A stretch of DNA of 64,000 bases, taken from assembly GCF_017874215.1 (NCBI RefSeq), contig NZ_JAGGLB010000021.1, forward strand, positions 124,001 through 188,000, given 5' to 3'. The notes under the pieces are model-generated. The model was not told where the DNA came from. It saw only the letters and a list, made by a program, of their open reading frames with translations, and made no database searches. The DNA comes from Paenibacillus eucommiae. GTDB taxonomy: Bacteria; Bacillota; Bacilli; Paenibacillales; NBRC-103111. Position numbers and translations under genes: made by a program. Shown piece after piece: positions 54,296-61,343 of this stretch; position 1 is the stretch's first letter; each line of letters begins with the position of its first letter.

Positions 54296-55174
54296 ATGTC
54301 CAATAAGCGTGTGAATGTATCGGAAACAATCTTCTATTGTTGCAATTATGCACTGTTTGTTTTTTTAACTATTGCCTGTATTTATCCTTTTTATTACATT
54401 CTGATTTATTCCATTAGTGACCCGACGAAAGCGGCAGGTGGACTTTTCTTATTACCGAAAGGAATCAATTTCGTTAATTATGAAAATCTGTTGAATATGA
54501 AAATAATCTACTCGACCTTTCTCATTTCATTACTCCGCACCATAATTGGGACATTGATAACGGTGGCTTGCTGCACTTTTTTTTCCTACATCGTCACAAA
54601 GCAAGAGCTGTATTTCCGTAAATTAATATACCGCTTTGTCGTGATAACACTGTATTTCAACGCAGGCTTGATTCCATGGTATCTAACTATGAAATTACTG
54701 CATCTCGATAACAATTTTTTATTATATGTTTTGCCCATGGCCATTAACGGCTTTTATATCGTATTAATTAAAACCTTTATCGAGCAGTTACCTGCTGCTT
54801 TGGAAGAATCGGCAATGATGGATGGTGCAGGTTATTTAAAGATCTTCAGAAACATAATAGTGCCTTTGTCAATGCCAATCATTGCAACTATCGCTGTATT
54901 TGCTGCAGTAGATCAGTGGAACGCCTGGCAGGATAATTATTTTCTCGTCACAAAAGAGAGTTTGCAGACTTTGCAGGTAATGCTGTACAACTACTTAAAC
55001 TCTGCGGTATCAACGAACCCAATGGACGTTCTTGACGGTGCGGAAAATAAAGTAACACCAGAATCGATCAAAATGACAATGACCATGATTGTGACATTAC
55101 CTATATTATTAGTTTATCCTTTCATGCAGCGTTTTTTTGTTAAAGGGATTATGCTTGGGGCTGTGAAAGGATAA
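54296..55174 (+). CDS. Sugar ABC transporter permease (LplC/YtcP-like)
   Basis: 292 residues, six hydrophobic segments, N-terminal CIYPFYYILIYSISDPTKAA, EAA loop EESAMMDGAGYLKIFRNIIV, C-terminal PFMQRFFVKGIMLGAVKG. The spacing to the previous gene is 24 bases with GAGGTGG upstream. It is the second half of the channel. No ATPase gene, as usual in this class. Confidence 0.93.
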   Translation: MSNKRVNVSETIFYCCNYALFVFLTIACIYPFYYILIYSISDPTKAAGGLFLLPKGINFVNYENLLNMKIIYSTFLISLLRTIIGTLITVACCTFFSYIVTKQELYFRKLIYRFVVITLYFNAGLIPWYLTMKLLHLDNNFLLYVLPMAINGFYIVLIKTFIEQLPAALEESAMMDGAGYLKIFRNIIVPLSMPIIATIAVFAAVDQWNAWQDNYFLVTKESLQTLQVMLYNYLNSAVSTNPMDVLDGAENKVTPESIKMTMTMIVTLPILLVYPFMQRFFVKGIMLGAVKG

Positions 55175-55227
55175 GTAAATGGACATCTTTCTATATTTGG
55201 AGAAGGATGTCTTTTTCTATGGAGCTG

Positions 55228-55656
55228 CTGGGTCCCACATCGCTTCAGCCCACCTCCCCAATGAGCGTGTGCTGGACTTAACGATGTTTTTCATCGTTAA
55301 AGTAAGATTGTGGAGACGACCAACTACTTTAACGATGAAAAACATCGCTAAAGTAGCAACCCTTCATTCCCAGCGCCTGCCCCACTAGGAAATCTCCTCC
55401 AGCCAAGAGAGAAAGCCTTGCTGGCAGTCCGTTTGAGCTTGGTATTCGTATGATTCGTGCGATTGTAGCTAAAGAGAGGGAAGGGCTGTGGGAGGAAGAG
55501 CGATAGCGTCCGCCTTTAAAGATTTGTTCCAACATCCTCATCCATTCCGTTCAAGGGAACAAATCTTTAACAGCGGCTGGAGCCCACAGCCATTCCCTCC
55601 CTCCACGCACCATCATAATGAACACGCCCATCAAAGTACTCCAACAAGGTGTTTTT
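55228..55656 (+). repeat. Composite intergenic repeat, copy 5
   Basis: Module A from 55228 (CAGCCCACCTCCCCAATG, GAGCGTGTGCTGGAC) with an AACGATG palindrome at about 55279-55301; second palindrome CTACTTTAACGATG (55324-55337) with CATCGCTAAAGTAG (55343-55356). Module C from 55368: outer arms 55478-55492 and 55583-55597 (one mismatch), inner arms 55515-55530 and 55556-55570. It starts 54 bases behind the permease stop and ends 74 bases before the response-regulator start. Confidence 0.82.
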
Positions 55657-55729
55657 CTTATTGATAGTTTTCAGTTTCATCCTGTATACTTTGCCGTAGC
55701 AGGAAAATTATTTATAGGAGGGGATTGCG

Positions 55730-57364
55730 TTGTACCGAGTGCTTATTGCCGAAGATGAAATGCTGGTAAGATTGGCTTTAAAGCATTCCATCAACTGGAA
55801 TGAATTCGATATGACCGTGATTGCGGATGTGACGAACGGTCAGGAAGCTTTGGACATTTTTCGTAGAGAAATGCCTGAAGTACTTATTACCGATATCAAA
55901 ATGCCAGTCATGGATGGTATGGAATTGATTGCAAAAATACGAGAGCTTGATGCGAATACAGAGATTGCGATTTTGTCTTGCGTGGAGGATTTTGACGTTG
56001 TGCGAAAGGCATTAGCTTTCAATGTCCATGACTATATATTGAAATTGGAAATGACAACGGAAGATATGGGAAAGATTCTGACGAACATTCGTACAAGGCT
56101 GGATCGTTTGCATAAGCCAGTACTCTCGCTCTCGCCAAAAGATATTGATATGCATATCCTTAAGGACAATTTGGTCAAGGATTTTCTTTTTGGTTCGCGC
56201 TACAATGAGGTCGAATTTGCTGCTAAAGCTGCAAATCTGGAGATGCGTCTAAATCCGCAGCAAGTAGCTGTTATTCTCATGGAAATTGACCAGTTCGATC
56301 ACTTATGTGAACGCTTTAAAGATAAGAAAGGACAGCTGGTCCGGATGTCCCTATTGAATATATTGAACGAAGTCATAGCTAATTACGGCTATGGGGAGGC
56401 GTACGCCGATGCGGACAGCCGCTACATACTTCTTTTCGGGTTTGAAGATACATTCGGCGAACAAAAGATGGTTGAGACCTTGTACAAAATTGTTGAACAT
56501 ATACGTAGTGTGCTTTACATGTATTTTAATAATACCGTTACATTTGTTATGCATGATGCGCAGCAAGGTTACCATTCAATGAAAGAGCAGTATCGCGAAT
56601 GCATGAAGGCATTGGAGGCCAAGTTTTTTCTTGGATACAACTGCAACATCAAGGCAGGGGAGCAGACTGACCATGTCCTGCCGGATGCAACGAAGGAACA
56701 TATACTCAGACTTGTACTTGAATGGAATCATGCTAATGAATATGAGAAAAAAATGCTTGAGAAAAAGGTCCGTATGTTCATCGCCCATAATGGTGCAGTA
56801 AGTGCGGGTATGATCAAACAAACGATTATGCATTGGTTGCATTTATCGGCGCTCTCCATGAGTCATTCTCATGTGAATATGCCGGAAATCGTATCCGCTT
56901 ACAGTGAACGTGTTTCCGTAGCAGGCACTTTGCAGGAATTGGTGGATATTTTCAGAGAATATCTGGATGAAATGATTCACTATATGCCCAAAAGAACGAT
57001 GATGAGCAAGGAGATTTCCGAGGTTATCCGATATATTGATGAGCATTATGCTGAGGAACTGACTCTACACGAACTGGCGGATGCTGTGCAAGTAAGTCCC
57101 AATTATCTTAGCAGCTTGTTCAAGAAAGAAACCGGAATCAACTTCGCAGATTATTTGCTGCAGCACCGGATTGAAAAGGCCAAGGAATTGCTGCTCGGGA
57201 CGTTCTGTAAAACCTATGAAGTAGCCGAACAAACAGGGTTTGCCAACCAAAGCTATTTTAGCCGTGCGTTTAAAAAAATAACAGGTGTCGGTCCCAAAGA
57301 ATTTCGTAGAAAAGGTATGGTGAACTGGGGGAATGTGGAGGTGCCACACGATGAAACCCTTTAG
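55730..57364 (+). CDS. Response regulator with AraC-type DNA-binding domain (YesN-like)
   Basis: 544 residues. Receiver domain 1-120: acidic pair AEDEM, phospho-Asp in EVLITDIKMPVMDGM, switch Ser and Lys in AILSC and YILKLEM. Middle region about 150-420 of unknown fold. C-terminal AraC HTH about 435-535 (LADAVQVSPNYLSSLFKKET and VAEQTGFANQSYFSRAFKKI). TTG start behind ATAGGAGGGG. It overlaps the kinase gene start by 14 bases, so the pair is coupled. The flanking permease and binding-protein genes are the likely targets. Confidence 0.93.
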   Translation: MYRVLIAEDEMLVRLALKHSINWNEFDMTVIADVTNGQEALDIFRREMPEVLITDIKMPVMDGMELIAKIRELDANTEIAILSCVEDFDVVRKALAFNVHDYILKLEMTTEDMGKILTNIRTRLDRLHKPVLSLSPKDIDMHILKDNLVKDFLFGSRYNEVEFAAKAANLEMRLNPQQVAVILMEIDQFDHLCERFKDKKGQLVRMSLLNILNEVIANYGYGEAYADADSRYILLFGFEDTFGEQKMVETLYKIVEHIRSVLYMYFNNTVTFVMHDAQQGYHSMKEQYRECMKALEAKFFLGYNCNIKAGEQTDHVLPDATKEHILRLVLEWNHANEYEKKMLEKKVRMFIAHNGAVSAGMIKQTIMHWLHLSALSMSHSHVNMPEIVSAYSERVSVAGTLQELVDIFREYLDEMIHYMPKRTMMSKEISEVIRYIDEHYAEELTLHELADAVQVSPNYLSSLFKKETGINFADYLLQHRIEKAKELLLGTFCKTYEVAEQTGFANQSYFSRAFKKITGVGPKEFRRKGMVNWGNVEVPHDETL

Positions 57365-59180
57365 CATCTCTCGCTTCCGCAACTTTTGGCGTAGTATTCG
57401 CGTGCAGCTTGTTTTATCTTTTATGGTCATGAGCATCATTATGCTCATTTTAAGCTCTGTGCTGATTTACAATGGTGTGTTGGACATATTAAAAACGCGC
57501 AGCGAAGACTCTACATTGCAGCTATTCCAACAAACAGAAAACCGTATCCAGGCTTTTCGTAATGAAATTGACAAAGTGACTAAATTATTGCTGCTTAACC
57601 CGGAAATAGAAAGCTATATGAACAAGGAAAAGGGGACTACTGCTTATGACGCCGAGCATGTTATTGAGGTCAATGAACTATTAAATCAGCTGTCGCTGCT
57701 TGTGCAAAATTATGATTTTATTTCTTCTATCTATTTACTGACCTCTGATGGTTATATTATTGGCCTGGATGATAAGGCACCTATTTATATGTACGAACCG
57801 GATCAAGTGCATTGGAACAAAGTGACGCTTGCCTTTCAAACAGCAGGCCATTCATTGGGTGACATTATCTGGTTAGGCCCTAATGAGTCGGAGCAGTTGC
57901 AGAGCGGTATGAGCAATATGGACAATGGAGAGGGCGTGCCTATTCTTTCGGTCATCCGCAGCTTCAGCACAATCTACAGCAAAAAATGGAATGGATTTAT
58001 GCTGAGTGTGAAGGAAAACTTGGTTGAAGATATGTATGGCAGCTTGTCTAAATTCGAGGAAGATGGAACTTATATTTTTGATGATAATGGAAGGGTGGTG
58101 TCCAGCTCTAACAAATCGTCAATCGGCACAAGGGTAGATGCCAGGCTGCTTCAACTTGGTGGTAGCGAATATGGCAGTTTCACCGAGAAGAAAAGGCAAG
58201 TGATTTACTACCGTCTTGGTGAAACAGGTTGGACTTTAGTCAAGTATGTACAAATAAGTGATTTAGTCAGGGATATCTGGACCTTGCGGAGCAAAATGAT
58301 GTGGATTGTTATAGGCAGTGTGTTCTTTGCATTGATTATATCTTTTTATTATATCCGACAAATCACGAAGCCGCTTCAACGTTTAACCGAGGCTATGGTA
58401 GAACTGGAAATAGGCCGGATTGGTACCCAATTAAATAATTCCAATAATGAGATCGGCAAGCTAATTCGCGGGTTTAACCGAATGTCGCAAAGTATATATG
58501 ATCTGATAGAACGAAACAAAGTAACGGAAAAAGAAAAACGTGAAATTGAGATCAGCTTGCTGCAGTCCCAGCTTCAGCCGCATTTTTTATACAATACCTT
58601 GAACACGATCAAATGGATGGCGATTGCCGTCCAGGCCAAGAATATCGCTGACAGTATTACCTTTTTATCGGGCTTACTCAAACCCATTTATAGCAATCCT
58701 TCACTGACCTGGACACTGCGTGAGGAAATCGGCTATTTGGAAAATTACATAAAGATAATGAACATTCGTTATGGTGAACATATCATTATTCAAAACCAAC
58801 TGGCTGAACCCCTGTTAAACAGCAGTGTTTTGCGCTTTACTTTACAGCCTCTTCTTGAAAATACGATTGTACACGGTATGGAAGCCAATAAGATGGTTGG
58901 CGAAATATCTTTGGAAGGAGAAGTGGAACAAGGGAATCTTGTCATTGTAATCTCTGATCAAGGCAGGGGCATACCTGCAGCTGAGCTCAAGGTGATTCAT
59001 GCGTGGCTTGCGGGCGAAGAAGAAAACATAGGCTGGACCCAACAGTTCGGGACGGGGCTGTTAAATGTTCATAAACGCATACAGCTTCATTTTGGAGACG
59101 GTTATGGACTGTCGATTCAGAGCATTGGAGGGGAAGGAACCCGGGTGACGCTTGTGCTCCCGCATAAATTCATAGAATAA
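57351..59180 (+). CDS. Sensor histidine kinase (YesM-like)
   Basis: About 609 residues. TM1 near 17-40 (VQLVLSFMVMSIIMLILSSV), extracytoplasmic Cache-like domain to about 305, TM2 about 310-330 (MMWIVIGSVFFALIISFYYI), HAMP about 330-385, His_kinase domain with phospho-His in LQPHFLYNTLNTIKWMA, and HATPase_c with N-box LQPLLENTIVHGM and G-boxes DQGRGIP and GTGLLNVHKR. ATG 57351 follows GGAGGTG by 7 bases. It senses an extracellular sugar and phosphorylates the preceding response regulator. Confidence 0.93.
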   Translation: MKPFSISRFRNFWRSIRVQLVLSFMVMSIIMLILSSVLIYNGVLDILKTRSEDSTLQLFQQTENRIQAFRNEIDKVTKLLLLNPEIESYMNKEKGTTAYDAEHVIEVNELLNQLSLLVQNYDFISSIYLLTSDGYIIGLDDKAPIYMYEPDQVHWNKVTLAFQTAGHSLGDIIWLGPNESEQLQSGMSNMDNGEGVPILSVIRSFSTIYSKKWNGFMLSVKENLVEDMYGSLSKFEEDGTYIFDDNGRVVSSSNKSSIGTRVDARLLQLGGSEYGSFTEKKRQVIYYRLGETGWTLVKYVQISDLVRDIWTLRSKMMWIVIGSVFFALIISFYYIRQITKPLQRLTEAMVELEIGRIGTQLNNSNNEIGKLIRGFNRMSQSIYDLIERNKVTEKEKREIEISLLQSQLQPHFLYNTLNTIKWMAIAVQAKNIADSITFLSGLLKPIYSNPSLTWTLREEIGYLENYIKIMNIRYGEHIIIQNQLAEPLLNSSVLRFTLQPLLENTIVHGMEANKMVGEISLEGEVEQGNLVIVISDQGRGIPAAELKVIHAWLAGEEENIGWTQQFGTGLLNVHKRIQLHFGDGYGLSIQSIGGEGTRVTLVLPHKFIE

Positions 59181-59231
59181 TACATAATTGAAATCTTGTA
59201 GTTGGTTGTATTGGAAATGGACAGGAAGCAA

Positions 59232-59285
59232 GTGTCTATAATTGTAACATTGTTTATTTAACTTGTTGTGGGGAATGTCTATAAT
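59232..59285 (+). promoter_or_regulatory. Shared regulatory box plus -10 upstream of the binding-protein gene
   Basis: Box 59232-59260 (GTGTCTA, then TTGTAACATTGTTTATTTA) matches 53254-53282, and TATAAT follows at 59280-59285 with -35 TTTAAC. The similarity extends to the ATAATACATAATTG about 60 bases upstream of both. Confidence 0.65.
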
Positions 59286-59340
59286 TTAAATCATCCAGAA
59301 GTGGTTGGATGTACATATTATTTATAAGGGGGATTGAAGG

Positions 59341-61101
59341 ATGGATAAAAGGAAAGTGATACTGCTGCTGTTATCTGTTGCGATGATTATCTTTATAGTT
59401 GGGTGCAGCGGAAAAAGCGGTCAAAGTAATGTAAGCACTTCATCGCCAAAGGCAGATCATGAAGGCAGTGAGGAAGTACAATCGACACCAGATAGTAATG
59501 CAAATAATGAACCGGTGAAGCTTACTTTTTATTACAGCAATGTTCCTTTGCCATCTGATGGCGTTCAAAAGGATGAGGTCATCAAAGAGCTTGAGAATCG
59601 GTTAGGTGTTCAGATTGAATTCATTAACCAGAATGAAGATAGGCTTAAGCTGATGATGGCAAGCAGGGAACTGCCGGATATCATGAACGTATTTGAAAAG
59701 GATTACAAGCAAATGATCGAGGGGGATCTCATCCTTCCGTTAGACGATCTCGTTAAGAATAAAGGAAAGGATATTTCAAAGTATCCTGATGCGCTTGATT
59801 ATTATCGTGAGTATGTAAGTGCTGGTAAAAATAAGTTGTTTTTGCTTCCTATGCAGGTCGGTGCTACGACGAAAATGGTTGAGAATCAGCCCTTTGCCGA
59901 TTATGGTGCAGGTTACCTGATACGATGGGATTACTACAAAGAATTAAACTATCCTGAAATCAAAAATCCAGATGATCTTCTCAACGTGCTGAAAGCGATG
60001 CAAGAGAAGCATCCCACTACGGCAGACGGTAAAAAAGTATACGGGGTATCCTCCTTTGTCGATAAAGCGGGTTGGGGGCTGTGGCCGTTCTATATCCAAA
60101 TGTCCCTCACACAAGGTTATCTGGAGGGTGCAGGCAATTATGTACTGGATGCGAACAATGAAATATACAACCTTTTGGAAAATGAAGATGGCGCCTTCTG
60201 GGATAGTATGAAGTATTTCTTCAAGGCGAATCAAATGGGGCTGCTGGATCCGGAATCGTTCATTCAGAAGCTGGATCAGTATCAGAATAAGCAGACCAAC
60301 CTGCAAATATTGTCCGGTATAGGGGCTTGGTGGCAGGCAGGGGCAAACGAGGCTCTGAAGGATGTTGAAAATGCCGGATTCATTACGATTCCTATGGAGA
60401 ATCACTACATCTATAAGACCAATGTATCCTCTCTTGGAAAAGCGGGCAGAGCCTTCGCCATTTCGAAAAATACTAAAAATCCGGAAAAAGCAATGGAAGT
60501 ATTGAACTATCTGTACAGTGATGAAGGAATGGCCTTGTTAACTAGAGGCATTGAAGGAAAGCATTGGGACTATGTGAATAAATTACCTACTTTTAAGGAC
60601 AGTGTACTTAAGCAGCGTGAACAGAATTATCAAGAATACGAGAAGACGACAGGTATCGGAAAATACAACTTAATATATGGGCTGAGCCCTTATGTAGTGA
60701 ATTCCAAAGATCAAACCTCGTTCAATTTGTTCACAGATCTGGAAATCAAAAATACAAAGTGGAAAGGATTCCAGCTGGATTTTGCCAAGCATTATGGCGG
60801 TGCTTATCCGGCAGATGCGATCGAGAAATTGGCGGCACAGGGTAAATTAAAAATTTCGTTGTTTGATACATCAGGCGGAATAGCTATAGGTACGGCACCC
60901 GATGAGATTACACGGATCGATGATGCGATTAAAGATTACATGTGGAAGACTATGCCGAAAATAGTTCTTGCCAAGTCAGAGACCGAATATGAAGCAGAGA
61001 AAAAGAATGCGTTAAACGAACTGAAAAAGCTGGGACTAGACAAGTCAAAGGCATATTGGGACAAAGCATGGCAGGATTCCATAGATCGTGTTAAAAAATA
61101 A
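59341..61101 (+). CDS. Sugar-binding lipoprotein (LplA-like)
   Basis: 586 residues. Lipobox IVGC (Cys about 22), then a Ser-rich spacer and a large CUT1 solute-binding fold: TFYYSNVPLPSDGVQKDEVI, DIMNVFEKDYKQMIEGDLIL, GAGYLIRWDYYKELN, and a C-terminal DAIKDYMWKTMPKIVLAKSE. Length and style are those of LplA/YtcQ-type oligosaccharide-binding proteins. Preceded by GGGGGATTG. The permeases lie 5 kb upstream beyond the regulator pair; the shared promoter box ties them together. Confidence 0.93.
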   Translation: MDKRKVILLLLSVAMIIFIVGCSGKSGQSNVSTSSPKADHEGSEEVQSTPDSNANNEPVKLTFYYSNVPLPSDGVQKDEVIKELENRLGVQIEFINQNEDRLKLMMASRELPDIMNVFEKDYKQMIEGDLILPLDDLVKNKGKDISKYPDALDYYREYVSAGKNKLFLLPMQVGATTKMVENQPFADYGAGYLIRWDYYKELNYPEIKNPDDLLNVLKAMQEKHPTTADGKKVYGVSSFVDKAGWGLWPFYIQMSLTQGYLEGAGNYVLDANNEIYNLLENEDGAFWDSMKYFFKANQMGLLDPESFIQKLDQYQNKQTNLQILSGIGAWWQAGANEALKDVENAGFITIPMENHYIYKTNVSSLGKAGRAFAISKNTKNPEKAMEVLNYLYSDEGMALLTRGIEGKHWDYVNKLPTFKDSVLKQREQNYQEYEKTTGIGKYNLIYGLSPYVVNSKDQTSFNLFTDLEIKNTKWKGFQLDFAKHYGGAYPADAIEKLAAQGKLKISLFDTSGGIAIGTAPDEITRIDDAIKDYMWKTMPKIVLAKSETEYEAEKKNALNELKKLGLDKSKAYWDKAWQDSIDRVKK

Positions 61102-61126
61102 GCTTGGCAGACAACGATAATAGCTC

Positions 61127-61173
61127 AGGGGATAAGATAAGGGTTAACTAACTTAGTCTTATCCTTAATTTTT
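61127..61173 (+). terminator. Terminator after the LplA-like gene
   Basis: GGATAAGA (61130-61137) pairs with TCTTATCC (61157-61164), loop about 19 bases, followed by TTAATTTTT. Confidence 0.6.
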
Positions 61174-61285
61174 GCCTGCGTTTTTGAGACAGTGGAATAA
61201 GCAGGGGGGTGAAAATATGAAGGAGATCATGCGTAAGTCAAGATGAAAAGGAAACGCTTTACTATTTAACATAAGCCTTTAAAGG

Positions 61286-61309
61286 CAGTCAGTCAGTCAG
61301 TCAGTCAGG
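61286..61309. repeat. CAGT tetranucleotide repeat upstream of an SLH gene
   Basis: CAGTCAGTCAGTCAGTCAGT plus CAG, ending about 20 bases before the ribosome binding site of the gene at 61344. Such tracts can change length during replication. Confidence 0.8.
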
Positions 61310-61327
61310 AGAGGGATGTTCAAATAA

Positions 61328-61334
61328 AGGGAGG
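61328..61334 (+). promoter_or_regulatory. RBS of the SLH/DUF4838 gene
   Basis: AGGGAGG lies 9 bases before ATG 61344 and sets the start of an open frame that runs past the window end. Confidence 0.75.
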
Positions 61335-61343
61335 TATAGAACG

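Noticed and set aside
55179..55388. Plus-strand ORF of 69 codons after the permease
   Set aside because: Most of it is composite repeat sequence and similar frames are not conserved in other copies.
61247..61263. cre site ahead of the 61344 SLH gene (AAAGGAAACGCTTTACT)
   Set aside because: Two or more mismatches to the consensus on either strand; too weak to annotate.
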